DNA from: Pseudomonadota bacterium
GTDB lineage: Bacteria > Pseudomonadota > Gammaproteobacteria > Steroidobacterales > Steroidobacteraceae
Length of the DNA stretch: 64,000 nucleotides
Reading direction: 5' to 3'
Assembly: GCA_026398735.1 (NCBI GenBank)
Contig: JAPLSH010000009.1
Location: 1-64,000, forward strand
In this document: positions 9,138-18,533 of the stretch, in pieces
Position numbering within the stretch: the first letter of the stretch is position 1
Layout of the letters: each line of letters begins with the position of its first letter
Notes under the pieces: model-generated
Told to the model about the DNA's origin: nothing
What the model saw: only the letters and a program-made list of their open reading frames with translations
The model's database searches: none
Position numbers and translations under genes: made by a program

Positions 9138-9494
9138 TTAAACCGCCAACAACTCCACCTCAAATATCAACGTCGCGTTGGGCGGAATCACCCCGCCTGC
9201 ACCGCGCGCGCCATAGCCTAGTTCGGGCGGAATGGTCAGCACGCGAGTGCCGCCAACCTGCATACCCTGCACGCCCTCGTCCCAGCCGCCAATGACCATG
9301 CCCGCACCCAACGAGAAATCAAAGGGGTCGTTGCGATCCTTGCTGGAATCAAACTTGCGGCCACGGTTCTGCGGCGCAGCGGCATCAAACAACCAACCGG
9401 TGTAGTGCACGGTCACGTTCTGACCTGCAGCGGCCGTATCGCCCGTGCCGGTAACAGTGTCTTCGTACTGCAGACCAGAGGCAGTGGTAGTCAT
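9138..9494 (-). CDS. FKBP-type peptidyl-prolyl cis-trans isomerase
   Basis: A 118-residue single-domain FKBP that catalyses cis-trans isomerisation of Xaa-Pro bonds (EC 5.2.1.8). Family landmarks are [18 protein letters not shown], the active-site run [23 protein letters not shown] and [14 protein letters not shown]. There is no signal peptide, so it is probably cytosolic. The ATG at 9494 lies 8 bp behind GGAG, which decides against a TTG slightly upstream. It is the last gene of the long minus-strand run and lies 30 bp downstream of the dioxygenase gene, so it may help fold that enzyme, though this is only inferred from position. Confidence 0.95.
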   Translation of the reverse strand: MTTTASGLQYEDTVTGTGDTAAAGQNVTVHYTGWLFDAAAPQNRGRKFDSSKDRNDPFDFSLGAGMVIGGWDEGVQGMQVGGTRVLTIPPELGYGARGAGGVIPPNATLIFEVELLAV

Positions 9495-9524
9495 AAGCAA
9501 GCTCCAGAGGGTAAGTAACAGAAA

Positions 9525-10994
9525 TTAGCGTGGTTCAAAGGGCAACAGCGTCCGCGGCGTCCACCAGCCATGCACCTGCATGTGCAAGCGGAAGGGCAGC
9601 TTGACGCGCGCCACAGCACCGGCAGCCAGGTTCATGGCATCGACCACCACCAGTTCGGATCGCAGCGCGCGAAAGTCATTCACGACGCCGATCAGGTAGC
9701 CATCGGCTTCGCCAGCAGTGGGCGAGCGCGGCACAAATTGAGGCTCAGAGACGCCATAACTGTCGCCGGCAGAAAACTTGTCGATATGACCCGTGTCGTG
9801 ATCGAGTCGATGCCATGCGTTGGAAACACGCACAGCCAAAGTGTCGGCAAAGTCGCTATTTACCGGCAGCGAGGCATCGCTGGTCATCATGAAGCTATAG
9901 CGGTTTTTGCGCCCCACATAGCGATCGTCGATGCGCGTGAAGCTGGTGACCTTCATGCCGCCGAACAGAATCTCTTCCTGCCAACGGTCACTGTTTGAGT
10001 CTAGGTCAAAGGTCCAGCGACGCATGGTGGGCACATAGCGCGAAGGATCGTTGGGCTTGCCGTCCACGCGGGGGAAATAGGAGTGAAAGTTCTCGGCGGC
10101 AACCGGTGCTTCGAGGATCACCTTGTTGCCTTCGCTCCAGGCGTTGGTGGTGTGAATCAGCATCGCCTGATCGGGTGTGCCATGAAACCAGCGCACATCA
10201 GCTGCTGTGCCGTTGCGCGGCACGATGGCCACATGCGCAGGCACCGCAGGATCGTATGCCCAATGCAGTTGGCCGCGCTGCAGGCGCTCCAGCGAAGTCA
10301 CCATGCCTGTAGTGGGCAGGATCACATGACGGTCGGTAATGGCCATGTCGTGCATGGCAGAGACCACAGGGGCCTTGAACCAGATTTCATTGGTGACGGC
10401 CCCGTTGCGGTCCATCACATACACAGCCAGATCGTCGCTGCAGTCGCCCTTGGCCTCGTAGCAGAACGCAATCAACTCACCCGTGTGAGGATCCTGTTTG
10501 GGATGAGCAGTAAACGAGGTGGCGGTGAGCTTGCCGTTAAAGTCCCACTCGCCCAGCGTGTCGAGCGTGTCGGGGTCCAGCCGCATCGGCAGGCTTTCCT
10601 CTTTCATGCTGAACAACATGCCGGCATGCACGATGGGCGTGGTGTTGGCCGTGTTGTGGCTGAGGTGCTGCACGCTGGGGTCTGAGGTGTAGCGATTGCG
10701 ATAGCGGCCAAACAGGGCGCGATGGGCGCTGCGCTCGGCCAGAAAGCGTTCGGTGCGCACGTAGCGCGACCGGTAGTCCACATGCCCGTCGTAAAAGCGG
10801 AATTGATCTACTGCGCCGTCAGCGTTGTAGGGCGTGTCGTCCGCGTAGAGCGGCTCAAACCTGCGGTCGGCACAGCTGCGATAGAACGTACCCTGCAGCG
10901 CCTCGGGCAACGTGCCCTCAACCTCGCAGTCCAGCACCTCTGCCTCGAAGCGCATGGGCGCGAAGAAGTCGCTACCGCGGGAATTGCTGGTCAT
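9525..10994 (-). CDS. Carotenoid oxygenase family dioxygenase
   Basis: A 489-residue non-haem iron dioxygenase of the carotenoid cleavage/lignostilbene dioxygenase family, which splits C=C bonds in carotenoids, stilbenes or related compounds. The four iron histidines can be placed in FTAHPKQDP, AMHDMAIT, RWFHGTP and the C-terminal RLHMQVHGWW. The N-terminal EGTLPEALQGTFYRS is also typical. There is no signal peptide, so it acts in the cytoplasm. A perfect palindrome GGTGATCACC (10996-11005) overlaps the sequence just before the start and could be an operator. It lies 139 bp downstream of the MFS gene and just upstream of FKBP. Substrate is unknown; stilbene-like aromatics would fit the neighbourhood. 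Confidence 0.92.
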   Translation of the reverse strand: MTSNSRGSDFFAPMRFEAEVLDCEVEGTLPEALQGTFYRSCADRRFEPLYADDTPYNADGAVDQFRFYDGHVDYRSRYVRTERFLAERSAHRALFGRYRNRYTSDPSVQHLSHNTANTTPIVHAGMLFSMKEESLPMRLDPDTLDTLGEWDFNGKLTATSFTAHPKQDPHTGELIAFCYEAKGDCSDDLAVYVMDRNGAVTNEIWFKAPVVSAMHDMAITDRHVILPTTGMVTSLERLQRGQLHWAYDPAVPAHVAIVPRNGTAADVRWFHGTPDQAMLIHTTNAWSEGNKVILEAPVAAENFHSYFPRVDGKPNDPSRYVPTMRRWTFDLDSNSDRWQEEILFGGMKVTSFTRIDDRYVGRKNRYSFMMTSDASLPVNSDFADTLAVRVSNAWHRLDHDTGHIDKFSAGDSYGVSEPQFVPRSPTAGEADGYLIGVVNDFRALRSELVVVDAMNLAAGAVARVKLPFRLHMQVHGWWTPRTLLPFEPR

Positions 10995-11040
10995 GGGTGA
11001 TCACCGGAAGGCCTGAAGTGGGCCGAGCGGGATATTCTGC

Positions 11041-11121
11041 TGCCAATGCCGGCCGGTTGAAACACCGGACGACATTGGCAACATCAACAGAACAGGCGTC
11101 AGACCCGAAGTGGCTGACGCC
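11041..11121 (-). terminator. Two hairpins between MFS and dioxygenase genes
   Basis: Two inverted repeats lie in the 139-bp gap. GGCGTCAG (11095-11102) pairs with CTGACGCC (11114-11121) in the first, 12 bp after the MFS stop on the minus strand. TGCCAATG (11041-11048) pairs with CATTGGCA (11073-11080) in the second, with a smaller CCGG...CCGG stem inside. There is no strong T-run. Together they may attenuate transcription between MFS and the dioxygenase. Confidence 0.5.
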
Positions 11122-11133
11122 TTGGGCCTGTGC

Positions 11134-12402
11134 TTACTGGCCGCCGGTCTTGCTGGGCGCAGTTTCCTTGAGGAACAGCGACACGACAAACCCGAGCGCC
11201 AATCCGCAGGATGCGAAATAGAGCGCAGCCTTGAGGCCGTAGATGCCTGCGAGGTGGCTCGCAATGATGGGGCTGATGCCACCACCGACGAACTCACCGG
11301 CAAAGATCACAAAGCCAGCCATCGAGGCCAACATGCCCGGAGGTGCAGCCTCTGCGGCCACCGGACCGGCCAGAATGGCCAGTGCAGCGAAGTTGAACAT
11401 CGAGGCGAAGAACAACAGGAACCACAGCGTGGTGGTGTTCTCAGGCCCGGCCTGGGTGAAGAAGTACAACGCGATAGAGGCCAGAATGTAGGACCCCAAC
11501 GTCGAGATCTTGCGGCCGATATGGTCTGACAGGGCCGGAATGGCGAATTGGCCAATGGCACCGCCCACGCCCACTGCCGAGAACACATTGCCTGCCGTGA
11601 TCGGGTCCAAGCCCAAGCCATTGCCGATAGGCGCGGTCAGGTAGGCCGTAAGCATGGCAGCAATCACGAAGATGCCACCCATCGCGCAGATGAGCGCCAG
11701 CGGGGCAATCTTGGCATTGCGGTGGCCGAACATACCCAGCAGCGAGCCGCTGCCCGGGGTGTGGTCGGTGATCGCAGCCTTAACGGGCTCACGCACCACC
11801 AGCCAAGCCAGCACAGCCATGACTACGCCGGGGATACCCACCAGCATGAAGACGGTATGCCAGCTGTGGCTGTCGAGCAGGCGCGTGGCAATGATCGGGC
11901 CCAGCGCCAAGCCAAACAACGAGACCATGCACTGGAAGATGCCGTTATTGAGGCCGCGACGCGAAGGCTTGGAAGCCTCGACTGCCACCGCCACACCGGT
12001 AGAGGCTACCGGGCCCTCGGCGATACCCATGATGACGCGCACGACAACCAGCGCCATAACCGAACCGGCCAGACCGCTGAATACCGACATCAGCGAGAAC
12101 ACCAGGATCGCGGGGATCAACACTGCTCGGCGGCCTACCTTGTCGGCCAAGTAGCCCATCACGAACGCTGACACACCCCAAGCCATACCCAGATAGCCCG
12201 CCATCGCACCGCCATCGGCAGGCGTGAGGCCAAGATCTGCAGCCATGGTGGAGTTGGGCGACTGCATAATCACCGGCAGGATGAACCGGTCGAGGCCCAC
12301 CAGACCGAAGGTAACGGCCAGAAGGGCGATGATCTTCCACTCGTAACTAGAATCCCAGGCTTTGCCGTCCGCCTGCGTTGTGCCACCGGTTGTTGTTTGC
12401 AT
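11134..12402 (-). CDS. MFS transporter
   Basis: A 422-residue inner-membrane permease of the major facilitator superfamily with about 12 hydrophobic segments. The loop motif between helices 2 and 3 is GYLADKVGRRAVL, and a second one, LSDHIGRKI, lies between helices 8 and 9. The pattern is that of anion/aromatic-acid proton symporters, but the substrate cannot be read from the sequence. The start ATG is preceded by GGGGAGCTCG. It belongs to the minus-strand run of secreted catabolic proteins and probably imports the product of their periplasmic action. The gap to the upstream gene is 122 bp, so it may have its own promoter. Confidence 0.93.
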   Translation of the reverse strand: MQTTTGGTTQADGKAWDSSYEWKIIALLAVTFGLVGLDRFILPVIMQSPNSTMAADLGLTPADGGAMAGYLGMAWGVSAFVMGYLADKVGRRAVLIPAILVFSLMSVFSGLAGSVMALVVVRVIMGIAEGPVASTGVAVAVEASKPSRRGLNNGIFQCMVSLFGLALGPIIATRLLDSHSWHTVFMLVGIPGVVMAVLAWLVVREPVKAAITDHTPGSGSLLGMFGHRNAKIAPLALICAMGGIFVIAAMLTAYLTAPIGNGLGLDPITAGNVFSAVGVGGAIGQFAIPALSDHIGRKISTLGSYILASIALYFFTQAGPENTTTLWFLLFFASMFNFAALAILAGPVAAEAAPPGMLASMAGFVIFAGEFVGGGISPIIASHLAGIYGLKAALYFASCGLALGFVVSLFLKETAPSKTGGQ

Positions 12403-12524
12403 CGAGCTCCCCTTTTTTTAAATCCAGTCTCAGCGTACCGGGCAACCCTCAGGCGGATCCCAGCGTTGCATTTAGAAGCAACTTGTATGCGCAACCTAGT
12501 GGAGCCGAAGCCCCTTGGCAACCC

Positions 12525-13436
12525 TTACCGTATGACAGGCGCGATACGCACCGGATCGGTAGTAGCCCACCAGCGCGAGGTGGAAAGCGGCAGGCCGGCA
12601 AAGAACGCATTGATCGTGCGGATCTGGCCGCCCCAGACCTTAAAGGCCTCGAAGGTGACCAGCGCGTTGCCCTCACCGTAGGCCGGGCCGGTGTAGCCGA
12701 AGTTCATCCACAACACCACGATGCCCTTGTCTTCATCGACCGCCGCGACGCTGGCCATGACCGATGGGTGCAGGATGATGTTCTGATCGTATAGCCCGCA
12801 GTGTGGCGGACGCAGACACCCTGCGCCGGCAAGGATTGCGCCATTCTCCACACGATAAGCATCGGTCGCGAACGGCGTGCCGGCATCCACAAAACTGCCG
12901 ATGCGCAAGCCCTCGGTGTAGCTAAGCGCAGTGCGCACCATCGACTCACGCGACTGGCGCTTACCGCTGGGAACAGGATCTTCCAAGCCGCGCACCGGCT
13001 TGCCCAGCTCTGTGGGCTTGAGTCTTGAATCCGGCGCGACGCGCTGCACCAGCGTTTCGATGCCGCCGATGCGACGGTCCTGCACATGCAGCACCACCGA
13101 ATACAACACCGGCGTGGCGCCCTCCAGCAGGTGCACATGCGTGGCCGCCTTTTGCTTGGCCACATCCAGATAGTCGTGACGGAAGGTGCCCTTACCAGTC
13201 ACGCTCTTCCAAAGACCCTCACCCAACTTAGCGTCTTTGGAGTCTTCGGTGTAGCGCACCGTAGGCGACACCAAAGACAATCGTGCAGGGTCATGCGCCA
13301 CCAGTGCATCGACGTACTGATTGAGCAGTCCGCCCAGACAGGCGCGATCGCAGGCGCGGGCCTGAGCAGCAGCAGCCGTACCGCTGGCAATCCAGGCCCC
13401 CACACACAGCAGGGAGAGCAAGAAACGCTTGGTCAT
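12525..13436 (-). CDS. Secreted tandem NTF2-like protein
   Basis: A 303-residue protein with a signal peptide (cleavage near GTAAAAQA). Two NTF2/SnoaL-like repeats follow: CDRACLGGLLNQYVDALVAHD with VSPTVRYTED, and SRESMVRTALSYTEGL with DAYRVENG. Both match the N-terminal half of the carboxylesterase at 3413-5800, down to the Cys-x3-Cys start. The esterase part is absent here, so the module can exist alone. Biochemical role is unknown. The start is 14 bp after the stop of the DUF6152 fusion gene, so it belongs to that operon. Confidence 0.78.
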   Translation of the reverse strand: MTKRFLLSLLCVGAWIASGTAAAAQARACDRACLGGLLNQYVDALVAHDPARLSLVSPTVRYTEDSKDAKLGEGLWKSVTGKGTFRHDYLDVAKQKAATHVHLLEGATPVLYSVVLHVQDRRIGGIETLVQRVAPDSRLKPTELGKPVRGLEDPVPSGKRQSRESMVRTALSYTEGLRIGSFVDAGTPFATDAYRVENGAILAGAGCLRPPHCGLYDQNIILHPSVMASVAAVDEDKGIVVLWMNFGYTGPAYGEGNALVTFEAFKVWGGQIRTINAFFAGLPLSTSRWWATTDPVRIAPVIR

Positions 13437-13450
13437 GCCCTACCCCTTTG

Positions 13451-14587
13451 TTACTGCTGAAACTCCGGCGTCATGTCCTTGCACGGCTGCTTCTGGAACG
13501 GCACGTCCGAGAGATACATGATGTCGTAGCTCTCATACGGCGCTGCCAGATACACCGGATCGGTGACCGAATAGTCGCGGCGCAGCGAGAACTTCTGCGG
13601 ATCAAACGTAAAGCGCTCAACGATGTGCATCTGCTCACTGCTGCGCGTGGGCGGTGACAACACGCCAGCTGCAAAGCCTACGGTGTCGACCACCAGGGTA
13701 TTGCCTTCCCAGTTGCCGATGGAGTGCCCGGCGTAGCTGGGCTTGATGCGCTCCGGATGCTTGCTCATGCCGACATGGATGCGGCGCTCGAAGTTGTAGA
13801 GACCGTAGGTGATATCGATGACCTTCTGGCCCGTGGCGGTGGTCTTTTGTACGAAGCGGTTGATGGGCCAGTCTGCGGTCCAGTCGCGAATCACGCTGGT
13901 GGGCTTGCAGGCAAACCACGGATTGTCTTTGGGTGAGCGGCCGTTGAACGCTTCAGCGGCCTTCTGGCCGTCTGCGGTGTACACGGCCTTGGCACGTGTT
14001 GGCTGCGTGGCCTGTACCTGCTGCAGGGTAATCTTGCCGGCCGCAAAGTCTGGCGACATGCTCTTGGGAACCATTGAGCCATTACCGCCGCTGGGCGGCA
14101 CGGTGAGAACCAGCTGCTCCACGGCCCAGTCACCGCTGATGTTGGGCTGGCCATCAGCCAGCTTCAGCGGGCGCTTGGACGTATCAACGGTGGTCTTGAG
14201 CGCGAACTGATCATTGCGATTGATCGCCGGCGCATCACCGATCTTGAAGGTCTCGATGTAGCAGGCGCCGGGGTCATCGCGATGCGGACGCCCTTCGATC
14301 TCGATGTGTGAGCCAGGCTTGAACATCGACGCCGACCAACCCGAGCGGATCAGCAGCGCAGCAGCGCGCATTTCGCAGCGCATGTGCAGCTTCTTACCGG
14401 TTTCATCGATGGCATCGAGTTCCATGTATGCATGCGGGTTGATCAGGTGCATCTTCGTGATGGTTCCCGACCACTTTTTCGAGATGGTCATCTGGAACAG
14501 CCCGAAGCCATGATGCGCCATGACCGGCGTGGCAACACCTACCAGCGACGCGGCAACAACGGCCGCCGTTACAAATTTGTTCGACAT
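13451..14587 (-). CDS. DUF6152-partner fusion protein, secreted
   Basis: A 378-residue protein. Signal peptide residues 1-24 end at PVMAHHG. Residues about 25-120 are a DUF6152-like domain (mature N-terminus HHGFGLF, LINPHAYMEL, SGWSASMFKPG). After a linker, residues about 150-378 resemble the stand-alone protein at 7311-8129 (ISGDWAV; SIGNWEGNTLVVDTVGF near 290). Elsewhere in the window the two parts are separate adjacent genes, so this is a natural fusion that supports a physical or functional pairing. The function of both parts is unknown; the signal peptide places them in the periplasm. Gene spacing is 36 bp from the MBL gene upstream and 14 bp to the NTF2-like gene downstream. Confidence 0.8.
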   Translation of the reverse strand: MSNKFVTAAVVAASLVGVATPVMAHHGFGLFQMTISKKWSGTITKMHLINPHAYMELDAIDETGKKLHMRCEMRAAALLIRSGWSASMFKPGSHIEIEGRPHRDDPGACYIETFKIGDAPAINRNDQFALKTTVDTSKRPLKLADGQPNISGDWAVEQLVLTVPPSGGNGSMVPKSMSPDFAAGKITLQQVQATQPTRAKAVYTADGQKAAEAFNGRSPKDNPWFACKPTSVIRDWTADWPINRFVQKTTATGQKVIDITYGLYNFERRIHVGMSKHPERIKPSYAGHSIGNWEGNTLVVDTVGFAAGVLSPPTRSSEQMHIVERFTFDPQKFSLRRDYSVTDPVYLAAPYESYDIMYLSDVPFQKQPCKDMTPEFQQ

Positions 14588-14623
14588 GGAATGAACCCCG
14601 CCCGTTATTTTTTTAATAGGTTG

Positions 14624-15649
14624 TTAGAAAGGCAGCGTAGCCAGTTGCGTGCTACGGAATGCAAACTCAAGAAACTGACTCGGATCGCCCAATTGCTGCA
14701 ACAGCGGATTGCCTAGCAACGGCCGTTCGGCCACCACAGGCACCACGCCCTTGAACTCCTTGCCTGCGTTGAACTGCGCCACGTCCACCGGACCGAAGCC
14801 CTTGTTGAACAGGACGAAGAACTGTTTGAACAGTTGCCAATACAGATCTTTCATCTTGACCAGCTCGGCACCAGTCATCACCGGGCCATTGGCGGGAATG
14901 ACGCGCGTATCGGGCTTTACCAGCTCAGACAGCATGTCGTACGAGCGGACGAAGCCATGCATGAAACCGCCGTTGAGATAATCCATCACCGGCCAGCGAT
15001 CGGAAGTGACCAGACCACCGGCCACCAACACGTTGCGTTTGGGGAAGTACACATACAGGTCGCCGCCGGTGTGTGCGCCAGGCAGGTGGCGGTATTGCAC
15101 TTGTTCGCCAGCGAAGTCGAACTCGCCAGCGTCATAGGTGGTCTTGGTCGGACGTGCCGTCTGGGGCAACGGGCCGATAGTGCCGTCGAACAGCGGCGAG
15201 CGCAGCTTGCGACCCACAGCCAGCTTGGTGACCTCGTGGCTGATGATCGTGGCGCCATCCTTGCCGGCCGATTCGTTAAGGCCGGTCTGGTCCGGGTGCC
15301 AGTGCGTGTTGATAAGCGCGCCGATACGGCGTGTGCCCAGCCGTGCGTGCACAGCTTGCAACAGCAGTGCCGCGTTGACCGCCTGGCCACCATCAATCAG
15401 CAGCGCGCCCTGCGGGCTCTGCAAGCCAACCACATTGCAGCCACTACCGGCGAATAGCGCCAGCCCGCCAATGTCCTGCTGCGTGATGTCTTTGGCAGAC
15501 ACCTTCTTGCCGACGAAGGGCTTGGTGATCTGCGAATAGTCGATGCCGGCCGGTGGAGCATCGAGCAACGGCGCTGTGGCGGCCAACAACGGCGCAGCGA
15601 AGGTCAGCTGCGCGCTGCCGCTCAAAAAATGTCGACGGGAAAGGGTCAT
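14624..15649 (-). CDS. Tat-signal MBL-fold metallo-hydrolase
   Basis: A 341-residue metallo-beta-lactamase-fold enzyme. I chose the ATG at 15649, 10 bp after the ankyrin gene stop, because it begins MTLSRRHFLSGSAQLTFAA, a good twin-arginine signal; the open frame upstream adds only an improbable leader. The metal motif is NTHWHPDQTG (the HxHxD pattern), followed by HLPGAHTGGD and AGGLVTSDRWP for the remaining ligands. A SoxH/quinoprotein-relay-like hydrolase is likely; the substrate is unknown. It is co-transcribed with the DUF1592/DUF1552/ankyrin module, and another MBL protein is encoded divergently at 21193. Confidence 0.87.
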   Translation of the reverse strand: MTLSRRHFLSGSAQLTFAAPLLAATAPLLDAPPAGIDYSQITKPFVGKKVSAKDITQQDIGGLALFAGSGCNVVGLQSPQGALLIDGGQAVNAALLLQAVHARLGTRRIGALINTHWHPDQTGLNESAGKDGATIISHEVTKLAVGRKLRSPLFDGTIGPLPQTARPTKTTYDAGEFDFAGEQVQYRHLPGAHTGGDLYVYFPKRNVLVAGGLVTSDRWPVMDYLNGGFMHGFVRSYDMLSELVKPDTRVIPANGPVMTGAELVKMKDLYWQLFKQFFVLFNKGFGPVDVAQFNAGKEFKGVVPVVAERPLLGNPLLQQLGDPSQFLEFAFRSTQLATLPF

Positions 15650-15659
15650 GAAATTCTCG

Positions 15660-17228
15660 TTAGCGCGTGACGACCGAATCGACCGGCCAGAGCACGGAGT
15701 CGTACACAGCCGTGGCAATAGGAGGGCCCTGCGGCGGCCAGTCTGGTGTCGCAGTCAATTCGACCTTGGCACCGAGCTTGCGCAGATTGGCAGCCAGCGG
15801 GTTGTTGGGCGGCTGTGCCATCTGCAGGAACGCCACATAGCCACGCCCCATCGCGTAATCGAGTGCCGTGAGCCCGTCGTCGTCTTTGGCGTTGATGTCG
15901 AGCTTGAGATCGAGCAACGCTTGGATGAGCTGTGGGTTGCCGCCGTTGCGCACCACATAGTGCAGCGGCGAACCACCGCGCGTGCGCGCGAGGAAGTGGC
16001 GCTTGGACATCAGATTGACGTCTGCACCGGCACCCGCGAGCAGCTTGACCAGATCGACCTGCGGATTGCTGCGAGCGCCACGCGGTGCATCGTCGCCTTC
16101 TGAGGGAGGAGCCGCTTCAAGCGGACCCAAGGCCGGTCTGCCGCCGCGACCACCGCGTGAGTTCACGGCCATGATGATCGGGCCGCGACCATCTGCTGTA
16201 GCCAGGTGCACATTGGCGCCGTTCGCCATCAGCAGTTTGACCACATCGATATTGCCGCTGCCGCAAGCAGCCAGAAACGGCGTAAGGCCGCGATCCGAAG
16301 CGCCGCCAAAACCCGATGCGCCAAAGTGCTGCTGCTGATTAGGATTGGCACCGCGCTCAACCAACATGTTTACCAGGTCGCGACCAGTGGTCTTGTTGGG
16401 TTGGTCGTTGTCGAGCGGATTGCGATTGTTGGCCGTCTGCATGTTGCTGATGGCCACATGCAGCGGCGCGCGACCGTACCAGTCCCAAGCATTTACATCG
16501 GCACCGGCCTCAACCAAGCGCTTGGCAATGTCCCAATTGGCATTGAGCATGGCCACCGACAGCGGCCCGACCTCGCTGGGGTCGCCCAAGTCCACATCAG
16601 CTTTGTACTTGAGCAGGATGTCGATGCACTGGCGGCAATTCTCACGGGCAGCGTACAGCAGCGGCGTAAAACCGCCGCGCTCGAGCGACTTGGCACGGCT
16701 TTCGGCAGTCACTACGCGCTGGTAATCACGAATGGTGCTGCGCGCGTTAACGTTGGCACCCTTGGACGCGAGCAACTCGACCATCGCCAGCTGGCGGCGC
16801 GCCACGGCCCACATCAGTGGCGTCTGTCCACCGAAGTTCTCGCGTGCGTCCAGCTTGGCACCGGCCTTGAGCAGCAACTTGGCTGCCTCGACATTGCCGG
16901 CGCGTGCCACCAGATGCAGTGCAGTCTCGCCATCGGCATTAGGCGACTGCGCATCAGCACCGGCCTTGAGCAGCAGCGCAATCAGCTGGGTATTGGCACT
17001 GTCGGCGGCCAACTGCATGGCGTTGACGCCATACACATTCGTGGCGCGGACATTGGCACCGGCCCTGATCAGTCGCTGGGCGGCAGCGACGTCGCCTTCA
17101 AATGCCGCCACCTGCAGCGCAGTGCTGCCATCAGCGTTGACCGGTTCATCGACCTTGGCGGCCGTCGCGCTGGCCGTCGCCAGCAGTGCTACAGCGACCG
17201 ACGCTGCAAGAAGTCGCCCTCGTGCCAT
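15660..17228 (-). CDS. Secreted ankyrin-repeat protein (module A)
   Basis: A 522-residue protein with a signal peptide (MARGRLLAASVAVALLATA) and about ten ankyrin repeats, for example DGETALHLVARAGNVEAAK, GGQTPLMWAVARRQ and DGLTALDYAMGRGY. Ankyrin repeats bind partner proteins; a periplasmic location is less common. A low-complexity Gly/Arg/Pro insert lies near residue 375. The ATG at 17228 lies 4 bp after the DUF1552 stop, which argues for translational coupling and against the longer open frame. It is paralogous to the ankyrin protein at 22190-24097, which occupies the same position in the other module. Role is probably a scaffold for the DUF1592/DUF1552 proteins (inferred). Confidence 0.9.
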   Translation of the reverse strand: MARGRLLAASVAVALLATASATAAKVDEPVNADGSTALQVAAFEGDVAAAQRLIRAGANVRATNVYGVNAMQLAADSANTQLIALLLKAGADAQSPNADGETALHLVARAGNVEAAKLLLKAGAKLDARENFGGQTPLMWAVARRQLAMVELLASKGANVNARSTIRDYQRVVTAESRAKSLERGGFTPLLYAARENCRQCIDILLKYKADVDLGDPSEVGPLSVAMLNANWDIAKRLVEAGADVNAWDWYGRAPLHVAISNMQTANNRNPLDNDQPNKTTGRDLVNMLVERGANPNQQQHFGASGFGGASDRGLTPFLAACGSGNIDVVKLLMANGANVHLATADGRGPIIMAVNSRGGRGGRPALGPLEAAPPSEGDDAPRGARSNPQVDLVKLLAGAGADVNLMSKRHFLARTRGGSPLHYVVRNGGNPQLIQALLDLKLDINAKDDDGLTALDYAMGRGYVAFLQMAQPPNNPLAANLRKLGAKVELTATPDWPPQGPPIATAVYDSVLWPVDSVVTR

Positions 17229-17232
17229 GTGA

Positions 17233-18510
17233 TTACGCCTCGCTGAATGTGCCGGTGGCGTCGCCGAACTGCTCCACCTGCACACCAGCCCGCTGCGACA
17301 TCGTCAGCAGCACATTGGCCAGCGGCGTGTCCTTGGGTGCAGAGATGTGCTGACCACCCTTGAAGCCACCACCCTTACCCAGTACCAGCACTGGCAACTG
17401 ACTGCAGTTGTGCAGATCTGAATTGCCCAGGTTGGAGCCGTACATGATCATCGAGGTGTCGAGCAGGCTCTGATTGCCTTCCTTGATGCTGTCGAGCTTC
17501 TTGGCAAACTTAGCGAAACGCTCCATCTGCCAGGTCTGCACGCGGCGCAGCTTTTCTTGCTTGTCCGGGTCTTCGCCGTGATGAGACAGCGGGTGATAGG
17601 CCTCATCCACATTGATGGACGGGAATGTGCGCATCGAGGCTTCTTTGATCATGCGCAGCGAGGCCACGCGTGTCTGGCCGGTTTGATAGGCCAGCGCCAC
17701 CATCTCGAACTGCACATCGACCAGCTCGGTGAAGTCATCAGGCGTGCCGCGCGGCGCGTCGGGCAGTTGACCCAAGCTGTCGGCCTTGGCCATCAACTTG
17801 GCAACGCGACTCTCGACCTCGCGGATCGACTCCATGTAATCGCTGACCAATGCACGATCGCTGGCACCGAGCTTGCTGCTGAGCATCTTGCTGGATTCCA
17901 GAACATAGTCGAGCAAGCTATCGGTGGCCTTGAGGCGGGCGACACGATCTGTGTTGGAGTCGCCGGGGCCAAACATCGTATAGAACAGCTTGCGCGGATT
18001 TCCTTCGAGCGGAAGGCTGCGGTTGAGGCCGGTGAACGACGTCGCGCCACCAGGCTCTGCGCACAGCTCCAGCGAGGTGAGCGGCGTGTCCTTGCCGATC
18101 GCTTTGGCAATCAGTTGGTCCACCGAGATGCCGGCCTGCGGGCCCCAAGTGTTGAGCTGCGGATCCTGCACCGTAAGCCAGGTCTGCTCGGTGATGCCAT
18201 GCGGCGGGTTCTGACGCTCGCCGGACTTGTTGCGGATGTTGGTGATCACCGTGACGTAGTCACGCACACCTTCCATCGGCTTGAGGATGGGCGAGAGCTC
18301 GAAGGCTTTGCCCGTGGTCTTGGGCACCCAGAACTTTTCGACGGCGCCGTGTGGCACATAGACAAAGCCAACGCGCGGTTTGACTGCAGCGGCAGTGGCT
18401 GCCAAAGCCGTGCCGGCAGGGATCATCGCGTCGAGCAGCGGCAAGGCGATGGCAGCGCCAGCACCCTTGAGCAGAGCGCGGCGGGGAATGTGCTTCTTAG
18501 TAATGAACAT
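17233..18510 (-). CDS. DUF1552 protein with Tat signal (module A)
   Basis: A 425-residue protein beginning MFITKKHIPRRALLKGAGA, a twin-arginine signal followed by a hydrophobic stretch. Typical DUF1552 landmarks are RVGFVYVPHGAVEKFW, LSHHGEDPDK and MIMYGSNLGNSDLHN. The family is usually encoded next to DUF1592/1588/1585 cytochrome-like proteins and has no established activity. The YGSNLGN and HHGEDP segments look like a remote alkaline-phosphatase/sulfatase-type metal site, but this is my inference. It starts 23 bp after the DUF1592 gene and is coupled to the ankyrin gene. Close paralogue at 24117-25469. Confidence 0.93.
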   Translation of the reverse strand: MFITKKHIPRRALLKGAGAAIALPLLDAMIPAGTALAATAAAVKPRVGFVYVPHGAVEKFWVPKTTGKAFELSPILKPMEGVRDYVTVITNIRNKSGERQNPPHGITEQTWLTVQDPQLNTWGPQAGISVDQLIAKAIGKDTPLTSLELCAEPGGATSFTGLNRSLPLEGNPRKLFYTMFGPGDSNTDRVARLKATDSLLDYVLESSKMLSSKLGASDRALVSDYMESIREVESRVAKLMAKADSLGQLPDAPRGTPDDFTELVDVQFEMVALAYQTGQTRVASLRMIKEASMRTFPSINVDEAYHPLSHHGEDPDKQEKLRRVQTWQMERFAKFAKKLDSIKEGNQSLLDTSMIMYGSNLGNSDLHNCSQLPVLVLGKGGGFKGGQHISAPKDTPLANVLLTMSQRAGVQVEQFGDATGTFSEA

Positions 18511-18533
18511 GATGTTCTATGCCTCCAGCTGGG

